A DNA stretch of 64,000 nt from Pseudomonadota bacterium (GCA_018823285.1 JAHJIQ010000047.1:1-64000), one strand, 5' to 3'. Counted from the first letter of the stretch, positions 8,933 through 18,022 are shown. The notes: a model not told the origin generated them from the sequence alone. Made by a program: numbers and translations.

Positions 8933-11428
8933 TCAGGTCGCCACGATGTTGACGAGTTTGCCGGGGACCACGATCACCTTGCGGACGGTTTTCCCTTCAA
9001 TGAATTTGATGACCTTCTCATCGGCCATCGCCTGTTCTTTCACAGCCTCATCAGCGATGTCGACCGCGACCTGCAATCTGCTTCTGACCTTGCCGTTGAC
9101 CTGGACGACAACGGTGATTTCATCGTCTTTTGCCGCTTCCGGATCAAAAGAGGGCCATTCTGCGGTATCAAGGGGGGTCGGGTGTCCGGTTGCCTGCCAG
9201 AGTTCCTCGCAGAGATGAGGGGTCATCGGGTAGAGAAGCAGGATCGTTGCCTCTACCGCTTCTTTGATGACCGCGGGCTCGATATCTTCTTTTGCCTCCT
9301 CACCGGTTAAGGAAAAGAGCAGGTTGGTGAGTTCCATCACCGCGCTGATCGCGGTGTTGAAATGGAACCGGGTCTCGATATCAGTGCCGACCTTGCGGAT
9401 CGTCTGGTGGGTTTTCCGGTGCAGGGAACGGCTGCTTTCGTTCAGGGTTGCGATATCGACCGCCCGGTCGGTTGCCAGCTTTTCCAGGTTTGCCATCACA
9501 TAGCGGAACACTCTGAACAGGAAGCGGGAAGATCCGTCAACGCCCTGATCGTTCCATTCCAGGTCCTTGTCGGGCGGGGCGGCAAAGAGGCTGAAGAGCC
9601 GGACCGTATCGGCTCCGTACCTGCTGATCAACTCATTGGGGTCGACGACATTGCCCTTGGACTTCGACATTTTGGAGCCGTCTTTGATGACCATCCCCTG
9701 GGTGAGCAGGTTGGTGAACGGCTCGTCAATGGTCAGATAGCCCATATCACGCAGGATCTTGGTGAAGAATCGGGCATAGAGCAGATGGAGGATCGCGTGT
9801 TCGACCCCGCCGATGTATTGGTCGACCGGGAGCCAGTAGTCGACATCTTCCTTGCGGAGAGGTGCGTCGTCAAGCCTGGGGCAGCAGTAGCGGGCGAAAT
9901 ACCAGGAGGATTCGACAAAGGTGTCCATGGTATCCGTTTCACGACGGGCAACACCGCCGCAGGCCGGGCAGCTGGTGCGGTAGAATTCTTCCAGGGTATG
10001 AAGCGGGGATTTGCCGGTCGGGTCGATGGTGACCTTGTCGGGCAGGACGATGGGTAAGGATTCGACCGGTGCGGGCTGAACGCCGCATTTTTCACAGTTG
10101 ATCATCGGAATCGGATTGCCCCAGTAACGCTGACGGGAAATACCCCAGTCGTGCAAACGGTAGTTGGTCTGCCCCTTGCCGAGTCCTTTTTCCTCCGCAT
10201 GGGCGATAATGGCCCCTTTGGCCTCCTCGCTTTTCATGCCGGTAAACACGCCGGAAGCGGTCAGGACACCCTGATCGGTGTATGCTTCGCGCATCTCGGC
10301 GGCGACCAGTGTTTTTTCCGGCGGATTGATCACAACCTTGATCGGAATCTCATACTTCCCGGCAAATTCAAAGTCCCGCTGGTCGTGGGCGGGAACGGCC
10401 ATGACTGCACCGGTGCCGTATTCCATGAGGACGAAGTTGGCCACATAGATCGGCACCTCTTCACCGTTGAAGGGGTTCGTGCAGTAGCGGCCGGTGAAGA
10501 CGCCTTCTTTTTCCATCTCATGGTCGTCTTTCTGAGCCTGTTTGGCGGCAACGGTCTTTTCGACGAAAGCCGCAACCGCTGCTTCCTGCCCGGTGTTTCT
10601 GGTGAGTTCCGGAACCAGTGGGTGTTCTGGGGCAAGAGACATGAAGGTCACACCGAAGATCGTATCGGGCCGGGTGGTGAAGATCGGCAGGCTCCCTTCG
10701 AGGTCGGCAAGGGGGAAGTTGACCTCGACCCCGACTGATTTGCCGATCCAGTTTCGCTGCATGGTCAGCACCTTTTCCGGCCAGCCGGTCAGGTTGTCGC
10801 ATTCGGCGAGGAGTTCTTCGGTGTAGTCGGTGATCTTGAAGAACCATCCGTTCATCTGCCGCGGCTGGACCAGGCTGTCGCAACGCCAGCACTGGCCGTC
10901 GATCACCTGTTCATTGGCCAGAACGGTCTGGCAGTCTTCACACCAGTTGACGGTGGTGACCTTCTGGTAGACCAGCCCTTTTTCGTAGAGTTTGATGAAA
11001 AAAAGCTGCTCCCAGCGGTAATAGTCGGGTTTGCAGGTTGCAAGCTCGCGGTCCCAGTCGTAGGAGAATCCCATGCGCTGGAGCTGGTTTTTCATGTAAT
11101 CAATGTTTTCGTAGGTCCACTTGGCCGGATGGGTCGAATTCTTGATGGCCGCGTTTTCCGCAGGCAGCCCGAAGGCGTCCCAGCCCATCGGGTGAAGAAC
11201 ATTGAATCCCTTCATTCTCTTGTAGCGGGCGACCACATCGCCGATGGTGTAGTTGCGGACGTGGCCCATGTGAATTCTGCCGGACGGGTAGGGGAACATT
11301 TCCAGCAGGTAATATTTTTCCCGGTCGGGATCGGCGTGAACCCTGAAGGTTTTTTCGTCAAGCCATTTGGTGCGCCATTTCGCTTCAATGGCGGCAAAGT
11401 CGTATCTGATGTTCTGGTCTGTTGCCAT
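8933..11428 (-). CDS. leuS: Leucine-tRNA ligase
   Basis: An 831-residue class I aminoacyl-tRNA synthetase that charges tRNA-Leu. The HIGH-equivalent motif is [13 protein letters not shown] near residue 53, and [12 protein letters not shown] lies near residue 590. An inserted zinc-binding-like segment (CEDC...CWRC) lies at about 165-190. The CP1 editing domain is present ([13 protein letters not shown], and [20 protein letters not shown] with the editing Asp). A C-terminal anticodon-binding domain and a short C-terminal VQVNGKVR domain follow. Length is normal. It is the first gene of leuS-lptE-tkt and begins 19 bases after dnaB ends, so it may be co-transcribed with dnaB. Confidence 0.98.
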   Translation of the reverse strand: MATDQNIRYDFAAIEAKWRTKWLDEKTFRVHADPDREKYYLLEMFPYPSGRIHMGHVRNYTIGDVVARYKRMKGFNVLHPMGWDAFGLPAENAAIKNSTHPAKWTYENIDYMKNQLQRMGFSYDWDRELATCKPDYYRWEQLFFIKLYEKGLVYQKVTTVNWCEDCQTVLANEQVIDGQCWRCDSLVQPRQMNGWFFKITDYTEELLAECDNLTGWPEKVLTMQRNWIGKSVGVEVNFPLADLEGSLPIFTTRPDTIFGVTFMSLAPEHPLVPELTRNTGQEAAVAAFVEKTVAAKQAQKDDHEMEKEGVFTGRYCTNPFNGEEVPIYVANFVLMEYGTGAVMAVPAHDQRDFEFAGKYEIPIKVVINPPEKTLVAAEMREAYTDQGVLTASGVFTGMKSEEAKGAIIAHAEEKGLGKGQTNYRLHDWGISRQRYWGNPIPMINCEKCGVQPAPVESLPIVLPDKVTIDPTGKSPLHTLEEFYRTSCPACGGVARRETDTMDTFVESSWYFARYCCPRLDDAPLRKEDVDYWLPVDQYIGGVEHAILHLLYARFFTKILRDMGYLTIDEPFTNLLTQGMVIKDGSKMSKSKGNVVDPNELISRYGADTVRLFSLFAAPPDKDLEWNDQGVDGSSRFLFRVFRYVMANLEKLATDRAVDIATLNESSRSLHRKTHQTIRKVGTDIETRFHFNTAISAVMELTNLLFSLTGEEAKEDIEPAVIKEAVEATILLLYPMTPHLCEELWQATGHPTPLDTAEWPSFDPEAAKDDEITVVVQVNGKVRSRLQVAVDIADEAVKEQAMADEKVIKFIEGKTVRKVIVVPGKLVNIVAT

Positions 11429-11447
11429 TACTGGTTTTCCTTAATAA

Positions 11448-12815
11448 TCAGCCGTTTGGATAATCCTGATGGGCAAGATTTTCAAAAGTGGTTATGTGGT
11501 CGAGAAAGGCAAGTCTGACGGTGCCGGTCGGGCCGTTCCGCTGCTTGCCGAGGATCAGCTCGGCAACGCCGCGATTGGGATTGTCTTCCGCCTTGTTATA
11601 CACTTCGTCACGATAGATAAAACAGATCAGGTCGGCGTCCTGCTCAATGGCGCCCGACTCCCTGAGGTCCGAGAGCTGGGGGCGTTTGTTCGGCCGGTTC
11701 TCAAGGCTTCTGTTCAGCTGGGAAAGGGCGATTACCGGGACCTGCAGCTCCTTGGCCATCGCCTTGAGGGATCTTGATATCTCACTGATCTCCTGCTCCC
11801 GCCTTTCCGTTGAGGCGCGGCCTCGCATCAGCTGGAGGTAATCGACCACGATCAGGCCGATATCGTGCTCGGTCTTCATCCGCCTGGCCTTGGCGCGAAT
11901 TTCGAGCACGGTAATGGCCGGGGTGTCGTCGATATAGACCGGGGCTTCCGAAAGTATGCCGGTTGCCCGGGCAAGTTTCGGCCAGTCGCTGTCTTTGACG
12001 TGGCCGGTTCTTAGATTATGGGAGTCTACCCGGCTGATCGAGCAGAGCATTCTCATGCCCAGTTGCTCCTTCGACATTTCAAGGCTGAAAACCCCCACCG
12101 GGACCTTGTTTAAAATGGCCGCATTCTGGACCATGTTCATCGCCAGAGCGGTCTTGCCCATACTGGGGCGGCCGGCCAGGATTATCAGGTCGGAAGGCTG
12201 GAGGCCTGCGGTCATCCGGTCGAAGTCGTCAAAACCGGACGGAACCCCGGTGATCATCTCCTTGCGCTCGGAGAGTTTTTCAATCATCTTGAAGGCGTCG
12301 TTGACAACCGAGTTGATCTGGTAGAACGACTGGCTGCTCTTGGCGCGGGAGATTTCAAAGATGGTCTGCTCTGTTTCATCGAGCAGGAGATCGATGTCAT
12401 CCTGTTCTTCATAACAGCGGCCGGCGATGGAGGTGGTGGTGGAGATCAGCTGGCGCAAGATCGATTTCGTCCGGACAATCTTGGCATAATAGCTGATGTT
12501 GGCAGCCACCGGCACGATGTCGGTCAGTTCGGCCAGATAGCCTGGGCCGCCGACCTTGTCCAGATTGTTCTCGTCCCTCAGGATGTTCGAAATGGTGACG
12601 AGATCCTGGGGCTCGGTCCGGTCGAAGAGCTTGAGCATGGCTGAGAAAATCAGCTTGTGCTCCGGCCGGTAGAAATCTTCAGCGGAAAGGGATTCGACGG
12701 CCCTGACCATGGTGCCCTGCTGGAGAAGAATCGAACCGAGGACGCATTGCTCCGCCTCGATATTCTGAGGGGGCAGACGGTGAATTGTCGCAGTCTGTTT
12801 TTTGGCCGGTTCCAT
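11448..12815 (-). CDS. dnaB: Replicative DNA helicase DnaB
   Basis: A 455-residue hexameric helicase that unwinds DNA ahead of the replication fork. The N-terminal DnaB domain starts at NIEAEQCVLGSILL. The C-terminal RecA-like domain has Walker A GRPSMGKTALAMN near residue 215, GVFSLEMSKEQL, Walker B LIVVDYLQLM and the arginine-finger region SDLRESGAIEQDADL. No intein is seen and length is standard. No good ribosome site is visible before the ATG. It lies downstream of the rplI terminator behind a 300-base spacer, so it probably has its own promoter, and it leads into leuS. Confidence 0.98.
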   Translation of the reverse strand: MEPAKKQTATIHRLPPQNIEAEQCVLGSILLQQGTMVRAVESLSAEDFYRPEHKLIFSAMLKLFDRTEPQDLVTISNILRDENNLDKVGGPGYLAELTDIVPVAANISYYAKIVRTKSILRQLISTTTSIAGRCYEEQDDIDLLLDETEQTIFEISRAKSSQSFYQINSVVNDAFKMIEKLSERKEMITGVPSGFDDFDRMTAGLQPSDLIILAGRPSMGKTALAMNMVQNAAILNKVPVGVFSLEMSKEQLGMRMLCSISRVDSHNLRTGHVKDSDWPKLARATGILSEAPVYIDDTPAITVLEIRAKARRMKTEHDIGLIVVDYLQLMRGRASTERREQEISEISRSLKAMAKELQVPVIALSQLNRSLENRPNKRPQLSDLRESGAIEQDADLICFIYRDEVYNKAEDNPNRGVAELILGKQRNGPTGTVRLAFLDHITTFENLAHQDYPNG

Positions 12816-13130
12816 GGGCGTCAGAATGTGGTCCGAAACTTTAATGGCCTCGTAAAAAGTCGAAATCGACCAATTCGGCCAACGATATATAATAAAAGTT
12901 GAGTAGTGCCGTCCATCGTTCTCGCGGTTCTTTGCGAGATCGACAAACTTGAGATAATTAGTCTTCGAGAAGTAGGTTAACTTATTAAAATTAGCGGCCC
13001 TCGTCCACTAATATTTTCCCCCGCCGGATTTGCCGGGGGAAAAGCGTTGCTGCTTGAGATCCCTTTGCCGGAAAGGGTTTTCGGCAGTACGGGCGGGTTG
13101 GCTGCTCTGCAGTTGTGTTAATGGGCATTA
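12816..13130. other. Spacer upstream of dnaB with several hairpins
   Basis: The space between the rplI terminator and dnaB contains inverted repeats but no gene. TCTCGC/GCGAGA lies at about 12919-12938. TTTCCCCC and GGGGGAAA flank GCCGGATTTGCC at 13014-13041. CCCTTT/AAAGGG lies at about 13061-13078. The segment GGCCTCGTAAAAAGTCG near 12849 resembles an interspersed sequence I recall from other deltaproteobacterial genomes. Part of this spacer must hold the dnaB promoter; I cannot place it with confidence. Confidence 0.4.
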
Positions 13131-13168
13131 AAAAAACCCCGGGTGCCTTGGGCAGGCAACCGGGGTTG
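13131..13168 (-). terminator. Rho-independent terminator after rplI
   Basis: Read on the minus strand, AACCCCGG-T-TGCC pairs with GGCA-C-CCGGGGTT around a short loop, and the descending arm is followed by a run of seven T. It lies 64 bases after the rplI stop and closes the rpsF-rpsR-DUF2232-rplI operon. Confidence 0.9.
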
Positions 13169-13231
13169 TAAATCATTCCTGTACTGGTACGGTAATTGTG
13201 AAAAAGGGGCGGCTTCAATAAACCGACAGGT

Positions 13232-13696
13232 TTATGCCTCTTCTTCGCTTTTTACCAAAGGCACGACCTGTACTTTCACCTCGGCGTTGGTCTGGTATCC
13301 GACTTTGATCGAAACCATGTATTCGCCGAGGGTCTTGATCGGTTCATCAAGGTTGATTTTCTTTTTGTCGACGGTGATGCCGAGGGACGCGAGCTTGTCG
13401 GCGATATCCGAGCTGGTTACCGATCCGAAGAGCTTGTCTTCATCCCCGGCCCGCTGTTCAATAATAACAGTGGTGCCGGTGATTTTTTTGGCCATGGATT
13501 CGGCGTCACTTTTCATTGCCAGCTTACGGGCCTCGATGACCTCTTTCTCTTTTTCGAGAATGGCCAGGTTCGATTTTGTAGCCGCAACGGCTTTGCCTTG
13601 GGGCAGCAAGTAATTCCGGCCGTAACCATCTTTGACTTTGACGATATCGCCTTCCTCGCCGAGGGTGTCGATTGTTGTTTTAAGTATGAGTTCCAT
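13232..13696 (-). CDS. rplI: 50S ribosomal protein L9
   Basis: A 154-residue L9. The N-terminal rRNA-binding domain is typical (MELILKTTIDTLGEEGD, VKDGYGRNYLLPQGKA). A long connecting helix (LEKEKEVIEARKLAMKSDA) and the C-terminal domain (LFGSVTSSDIADKL, TLGEYMVSIK) follow. A strong GAGGAGG ribosome site precedes the ATG. It is the last gene of the rpsF-rpsR-DUF2232-rplI operon and is followed by a strong terminator. Confidence 0.98.
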   Translation of the reverse strand: MELILKTTIDTLGEEGDIVKVKDGYGRNYLLPQGKAVAATKSNLAILEKEKEVIEARKLAMKSDAESMAKKITGTTVIIEQRAGDEDKLFGSVTSSDIADKLASLGITVDKKKINLDEPIKTLGEYMVSIKVGYQTNAEVKVQVVPLVKSEEEA

Positions 13697-13736
13697 TTTC
13701 TATTCCTCCTCACGGATTATAACGGGGTGAGTCTCT

Positions 13737-14714
13737 TTATTTATCATTCTCTTCAGGAGAGATCGGCTTTTCCTTGCCGAAATCAACCCAGATGTCTGCT
13801 ACACCAAGAAAAGCCAGCATGATCACTCCGTATGCCTGCACCAGGATCAGCAAGTATACCAGAACTTTCAACGCTGTCGGTACCGACCACTTGTGGAGCA
13901 GGGTGCCCAGTACCGCTATACCCTGGAAAAGGTAAAGGGTTCCGGCCGCAAACAAGAGGTTCAGGCCAAGGACCTTGAAAAACTCCACCGGGAGCAGGAA
14001 GGTGATCCCGGCGGCTATTACAGTTACGACCATCTGCTCCGGCAGTCGCCATTCCCTGAAGGGCGGCCAGGGCAGATTTGTTCTGCTGAAGCGATGAAGC
14101 AACCACTGACCGAGAAGCAGGTTGCAAAAGATCGAGTTCAGCATCGTGATAAAAAGCAGCCCCGGCATAATTCCCGGCAGCAATTTCCGCAGCTGGTCAA
14201 AGGTCGTTTGCAACTGGGCGACATGTTCCGCCGAAAGTTCCGAACTGGCGATAATGGCCTGACCGGCTGCGGCTACACTTCCATCCACCGTGGTCAGGAT
14301 CTCCTGATACAGACCGACCTGATGGGTTACCCCATGGATTACCGACCAGATAAGCCATCCAACCAGAAGTGCGGCGAGGCCCTTCATGCCGGTTTTGACC
14401 GGGCTGTTCCCCATGAAGGCGGATCTTGCCATGGAGTAGCCTGTCGGCAGCAATATAAAGGTGAAAACAAGCGCTGCGGCAGTTCCAGTAATCGCAGCAA
14501 CCGCCCCGGTCAGAACAAGCGCTGCCGCCAGGGTGTTTATCCCCTTTGCATAACCGGAATCATACAGGTAGTAAAACACCGGCAATGGTGAAAAAAGCTG
14601 CATCCATAATAACCCCGGCACGATGACCGGAAATGTCCAGACTGATGCGGCCACTGCCGTTCCGGATAAGCTGATATCCAGTTTTGAGAACAAGCTGCCC
14701 TGCCGGTCAGCCAT
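13737..14714 (-). CDS. DUF2232-like integral membrane protein in the S6/S18/L9 operon
   Basis: A 325-residue membrane protein with about eight hydrophobic segments. The ATG at 14714 (MADRQGSLF) was chosen because an upstream start would overlap rpsR; the reading frame does stay open upstream. It has the look of the DUF2232 (YybS-like) family, including a long central loop with a predicted extracytoplasmic helix (residues about 150-190). In deltaproteobacteria and Firmicutes such a gene is often found beside rpsR/rplI, and the same order is seen here, between rpsR (23 bases away) and rplI (40 bases away). Function is unknown; relation to ECF transporter S-components has been suggested for this family. 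C-terminal residues KPISPEENDK are polar. Confidence 0.75.
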   Translation of the reverse strand: MADRQGSLFSKLDISLSGTAVAASVWTFPVIVPGLLWMQLFSPLPVFYYLYDSGYAKGINTLAAALVLTGAVAAITGTAAALVFTFILLPTGYSMARSAFMGNSPVKTGMKGLAALLVGWLIWSVIHGVTHQVGLYQEILTTVDGSVAAAGQAIIASSELSAEHVAQLQTTFDQLRKLLPGIMPGLLFITMLNSIFCNLLLGQWLLHRFSRTNLPWPPFREWRLPEQMVVTVIAAGITFLLPVEFFKVLGLNLLFAAGTLYLFQGIAVLGTLLHKWSVPTALKVLVYLLILVQAYGVIMLAFLGVADIWVDFGKEKPISPEENDK

Positions 14715-14737
14715 GAAACACCCGGTCTGAAATAATA

Positions 14738-15004
14738 TTAAAAATGGGTTGCGCCTGAATAGGGCAGCAACGCTATCTGCCGGGCCCGCTTGATCGCCTC
14801 GGTAAGCTGTCTCTGGTGCTTGGCGCAATTGCCATAGATCCGCCTGGGGATAATCTTGCCCATTTCAGTGACAAAATTCTTTAAGGTGCGGGTCTCTTTG
14901 TAGTCTATGACAAGGTTTGTGTCGGCACAGAAGCGGCATACTTTTTTGCGGGTAAATGTCCGTTTCTTTTTTCTATATACAGGTTTTTTTGCAGTACGAT
15001 TCAT
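14738..15004 (-). CDS. rpsR: 30S ribosomal protein S18
   Basis: An 88-residue S18 with a basic N-terminal extension rich in Lys/Arg, then CRFCADTN, the conserved core [18 protein letters not shown] and [25 protein letters not shown]18 forms a heterodimer with S6 on the platform of the 30S subunit. It lies 73 bases after rpsF in the same operon. The Cys pair in the N-terminal part suggests a zinc-binding (C+) form. Confidence 0.98.
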   Translation of the reverse strand: MNRTAKKPVYRKKKRTFTRKKVCRFCADTNLVIDYKETRTLKNFVTEMGKIIPRRIYGNCAKHQRQLTEAIKRARQIALLPYSGATHF

Positions 15005-15077
15005 ATTGAGTACCTCCGAAATAGTTATATCCAGTTCCTATGAGTTCATAACGGGGAGAGATCAGATTCACAGATCT

Positions 15078-15476
15078 TTATGCATCGTCTTCGTCGTCTG
15101 AATCATCATCGTCATCGGCCAGGATTTTGCTCACCGGGGGAGCCGGTGGCCCGCTTATTTCGAGGTCGTCTTCCGGAAGGTGGGTGTAGACATCCTGAAG
15201 TTTGACGGTCAGGTATTTCATGACCCGGTCATCGATGCGCAGGAGTCTCTCCATTTCAGCAACAGCTTCCGGTGTGCCGGAATACAGCAGGTAGAGATAG
15301 TAGCCCTGTTTTTCTTTCTGGATCAGGTAGGCGAGGGTTTTAACCCCCCATTTGTCGACTCTGATGGTGGCGCCGCCGTCGGCTTCGATATTGCCAACGG
15401 CACGATCGAGCACGGCCTGGTTTTCATCATCGCCCAGGGTGGGTTTCAGGATAATAATTGTTTCGTATCTTCTCAT
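15078..15476 (-). CDS. rpsF: 30S ribosomal protein S6
   Basis: A 132-residue S6 with the RRM-like fold (MRRYETIIILKPTL, VDKWGVKTLAYLIQKEKQGYYLYL, DDRVMKYLTVKL). The C-terminal tail is very acidic (DDDDDSDDEDDA). S6 pairs with S18 and, in many bacteria, the complex binds a hairpin in its own mRNA; such a leader is visible immediately upstream. It is the first gene of its operon. The ribosome site CAAGGAG lies 5 bases before the ATG and takes part in that leader structure. Confidence 0.98.
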   Translation of the reverse strand: MRRYETIIILKPTLGDDENQAVLDRAVGNIEADGGATIRVDKWGVKTLAYLIQKEKQGYYLYLLYSGTPEAVAEMERLLRIDDRVMKYLTVKLQDVYTHLPEDDLEISGPPAPPVSKILADDDDDSDDEDDA

Positions 15477-15481
15477 GTGTT

Positions 15482-15552
15482 CTCCTTGTGGACTGTTGGA
15501 AGATTCGGCCCCGGCCTGCTGGTAAGAATTAACAGGATCCGGAGCAAGGAGT
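15482..15552 (-). promoter_or_regulatory. rpsF leader, probable S6:S18-binding autoregulatory motif
   Basis: On the minus strand ACTCCTTG (15552-15545) can pair with CAAGGAG (15488-15482), which is the rpsF Shine-Dalgarno sequence itself. Between them is an inner helix CCTG/CAGG around TTAATTCTTACCAG and an unpaired-looking CCG segment. A helix that hides the ribosome site, plus a CCG element, fits the described S6:S18 leader that mimics the 16S rRNA site. The detailed match to the published consensus is from memory. Confidence 0.65.
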
Positions 15553-15592
15553 TATGTTGCCGCCTCCCGTGAGGCGAAAAAAATAAGAGGTC

Positions 15593-15621
15593 TTGATAAC
15601 ATGACCGGGTTGGGGTGTCAA
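15593..15621 (-). promoter_or_regulatory. Probable sigma-70 promoter of the rpsF operon
   Basis: On the minus strand a perfect -35 TTGACA (15621-15616) is separated by 17 bases from TATCAA (15598-15593). It would start transcription just upstream of the S6:S18 leader. Confidence 0.6.
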
Positions 15622-15708
15622 CAGTTTTCACTCTGTCGGTGAGGGGTTGCGAGGAAGAGGCGCAACCCGGAGGATGTTTTTTTGCGGCAGAGGTAATGGA
15701 GGGACTTT

Positions 15709-16503
15709 TTAAAGCTTGTCTTTCTTGGCCATTTCCCAGAAACGTTTCATTTCGGTGATGTCGAGGTCTTCAATGGAGTGCCCCTCGTTACCGGCGATTT
15801 CGCTCATACGGGTGTAGCGGCGGATAAATTTATCGGTGGCTCCCTGCATGACCGACTCTGAATCAAGGTTGTTCTTGCGGGCCACGTTGACCAGCGTGAA
15901 AAAGACATCGCCTATCTCGTCTTCAATGGCCTGCCGGTCACCACCGGTGACAGCCTCTTTGAGTTCGAGAATCTCTTCATCAAGTTTATCGATCACGCCC
16001 TGCAGGTCGGGCCACTCAAAGCCGCTGCTTACCGCTCTGTTCGAGACCCGTTGCGCGCGGAGGAGGGCCGGCAGGCTTTTCGGAAAGCTGAAGATGCCTT
16101 TTTCCGTTGAGTTTTTTTCTTTTCTTTCCTCTTCTTTGATCAGGTTCCAGTTCTTGCGGAATTCCTTGTCGGAATTGTACTGGGTATCACCGAAAACATG
16201 GGGGTGCCGACGCACCATTTTTTCGCAGATGGACCTGATGGAATCCGCCACGGAGAACAACTCCTTTTCTTCGAAGAGATTGCCGAGAAAGAGGAGCTGA
16301 AACAATACGTCGCCAAGTTCCTCCTTGATATGTTCGTGGTCGGCACTGGAAATCGCTTCCAGCAGTTCGTGCATCTCTTCTATCAGGTAAGGGGAGAAGG
16401 AGTCAACGGTCTGTTTCTGGTCCCAGGGGCAACCGCCTGGTGCTCTTAGTTTATTAATAATAATTATTAGTTTGCCAAATTCTTCCGTAGTTCTTAAAAT
16501 CAT
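15709..16503 (-). CDS. mazG: Nucleoside triphosphate pyrophosphohydrolase MazG
   Basis: A 264-residue MazG with the two tandem MazG domains of the housekeeping form. The first is LRAPGGCPWDQKQT...YLIEEMHELLEAI...EELGDVLFQLLF, and the second contains KLDEEILELKEAV...IEDEIGDVFFTLVN. The paired EExxE/ExxD motifs bind Mg and hydrolyse NTPs to NMP and pyrophosphate, cleaning nucleotide pools. Length matches E. coli MazG. Transcribed divergently from the AP2-like gene; probably monocistronic. Confidence 0.95.
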   Translation of the reverse strand: MILRTTEEFGKLIIIINKLRAPGGCPWDQKQTVDSFSPYLIEEMHELLEAISSADHEHIKEELGDVLFQLLFLGNLFEEKELFSVADSIRSICEKMVRRHPHVFGDTQYNSDKEFRKNWNLIKEEERKEKNSTEKGIFSFPKSLPALLRAQRVSNRAVSSGFEWPDLQGVIDKLDEEILELKEAVTGGDRQAIEDEIGDVFFTLVNVARKNNLDSESVMQGATDKFIRRYTRMSEIAGNEGHSIEDLDITEMKRFWEMAKKDKL

Positions 16504-16655
16504 AACAATTGGCCTTTTAGGTGTTTTTCATCCTTACGAGTCCGGAGCAGGGTATGAAAAACAAAATAAAACAAAAAAAAGAAAAATTAATTTGATGTAA
16601 GTCAAAAAATAATAATAGAATTTATCGTATCATAACAGATGGAGTGCTGAAGCCG

Positions 16656-16845
16656 GGGAACAGGATCGCGTGTTCCCAACCTTTGAACCTGAGTTATGCA
16701 GCATGTCTGTTCGTACCGATGTGAGCCTGCGAGACATCGAGACTGATACCCGAAGGGTGAAAGATCGGGATATCAAAACGTTGTAGCGGTCATGAGGGTG
16801 CCCCCACTGTCCCGTTGATTATTCCAATCGGGGCTTTTCTTTAAA
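16656..16845 (+). ncRNA. Candidate structured leader or small RNA before the AP2-like gene
   Basis: This spacer holds a series of hairpins in the sense direction of the next gene. GGGAACA/TGTTCCC occurs at 16656-16677. The interspersed element at 16689-16765 carries ACCC-GAA-GGGT. A weaker stem with GATT/AATC lies near 16819-16837 and is followed by GGGGCTTTTCTTT, which looks like a terminator or attenuator placed directly before the AAGGAG ribosome site of the AP2-like gene. It could be a leader that controls that gene or an independent small RNA. No known riboswitch class was recognised. Confidence 0.3.
16689..16765 (+). repeat. Interspersed palindromic element, copy 1 (non-coding)
   Basis: Shares its sequence with the elements at 18551-18633 (reverse strand) and 34960-35015. 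The common blocks are CTGAGTT, CTG.TCGTACCGAT, GAGACATCGAGACT and ATACCCGAAGGGTG. Here it lies between genes, in the leader of the AP2-like gene, and carries an indel relative to copy 2 that shifts the reading frame. Confidence 0.85.
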
Positions 16846-16859
16846 CAAGGAGCCAGCAA

Positions 16860-17291
16860 ATGTCAAAGAAAATACTGCTTGAAAAACACAAGGATGTAGC
16901 AAGGATCGACCAGGAGTCAAAGAGGACTCATGGCTGGTATGTGCGGGTGAGGTTTCTTGGCAAGACCCACTCAAAGTTTTTTTCAGACAAAAAGAACGGC
17001 GGTCGTTATTCGAGCCTTCTCGCAGCGCTGTCATGGCGTGATAAAAAAGAAGCCGAACTTGGCAAGCAGCGGACCGACAAACATGTGGTGACCGTCAGCA
17101 ACACCTCAACTGGTGTTGTGGGGGTCAGGCTGAATGACAAGCTGCACCGTTATGAAGTCAGCTGGGTCAACAAGGAAGGCAAGCAGGGCAAGACCTCGGT
17201 CTCGATTTCACGGCATGGCAAGAAAAAAGCCTTTGAACGGGCCTGCACCATCCGAAAGAAAAAAGAGTCCGAAAGGCTTTCTTCATCATAA
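16860..17291 (+). CDS. Small AP2/ERF-like DNA-binding protein
   Basis: A 143-residue basic protein. Residues about 20-65 hold WYVRVRFLGKTHSKFFSD plus ALSWRDKKEAELG, and residues about 75-135 hold TGVVGVRLNDKLHRYEVSW...SRHGKKKAFERACTIRKKKE. Both halves resemble the three-strand-plus-helix AP2 fold (G.(V)G(V) ... Y.V.W ... A...A...R). In bacteria such domains occur in HNH homing endonucleases, integrases and stand-alone proteins. No nuclease or integrase domain is attached here. AAGGAG lies 7 bases before the ATG. Upstream is a structured spacer with an interspersed palindrome. A stand-alone DNA-binding role is inference. Confidence 0.6.
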   Translation: MSKKILLEKHKDVARIDQESKRTHGWYVRVRFLGKTHSKFFSDKKNGGRYSSLLAALSWRDKKEAELGKQRTDKHVVTVSNTSTGVVGVRLNDKLHRYEVSWVNKEGKQGKTSVSISRHGKKKAFERACTIRKKKESERLSSS

Positions 17292-17329
17292 TGCGGTTCT
17301 CTCTGTCTCAGATGTCGTTGCTCCAGATC

Positions 17330-18022
17330 TCATAAAGCGGACAGAGTTGTTCGTCGCCCGATGAGGGGGATCAGATCTTGTGGATGACTGATGATATAAT
17401 CCGCACCATGTTCAAGCAGTTCGTCCCGGTCTCTGAACCCCCAGAGAACACCAACGGCGACCATGCCAGCTCCTTTAGCGGTTTGCATGTCGGTTGCGGT
17501 ATCACCGAGGTAGAGAACGCTCTCCGCCGGTAAGGCAAGGTTTTCGGCGCTCTTGATCGCCCCGGCGGGATCTGGTTTCAGGGGTAAGAGTTCTGTGGCC
17601 CCGATCACGGAGTTGAATTCCCACTGCTGCAGGAAATGCTCATAAAAAGCCCTGGTGAAATTGTCCGGCTTGTTTGAAAAAATGGCGAGGCGGATCCTCT
17701 CACCGGCCAGATAATTCAATAGTTCCGGGATTCCTTCATACAACCTGCTTTTTCGGTTCCATCTTCCATTATATATGAGGCGCATTTCCTCCATACATGC
17801 TTCAACCAGGGTTGCGTCTGCGGAGTGGACGGCCGGTAGGGTCCGGGTCACGAGCTTCATCAGGCCGTCGCCAACATGATACCGGTAGGAGTCCACGGGA
17901 TGGGTCGGGAACCCTCGGGCGGTCAGAACTTCGTTCATTGAGTCGGCGAGGTCTTCAAGACTGTCGACCAGAGTACCGTCAAGATCAAAAAGGACACCCC
18001 TGGTTTGTTTTAAATCAGGCAT
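17330..18022 (-). CDS. gph: HAD-family phosphatase, phosphoglycolate phosphatase-like
   Basis: A 230-residue HAD hydrolase. Motif I is LFDLDGTLVDSLEDL with the two catalytic Asp, motif II is AIFSNKP, the Lys of motif III lies in PLKPDPAG, and motif IV is YLGDTATDMQTAKGAG. The alpha-helical cap lies between motifs I and II. This arrangement is typical of Gph, which dephosphorylates 2-phosphoglycolate, but relatives act on pyrophosphate (PpaX) and other substrates, so the substrate is not certain. It stands between the convergent AP2-like gene and the response regulator. Confidence 0.8.
   Translation of the reverse strand: MPDLKQTRGVLFDLDGTLVDSLEDLADSMNEVLTARGFPTHPVDSYRYHVGDGLMKLVTRTLPAVHSADATLVEACMEEMRLIYNGRWNRKSRLYEGIPELLNYLAGERIRLAIFSNKPDNFTRAFYEHFLQQWEFNSVIGATELLPLKPDPAGAIKSAENLALPAESVLYLGDTATDMQTAKGAGMVAVGVLWGFRDRDELLEHGADYIISHPQDLIPLIGRRTTLSAL

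Noticed and set aside
12991..13218. 75-residue frame between dnaB and rplI
   Set aside because: It covers the rplI terminator and other hairpins, so it is unlikely to code.
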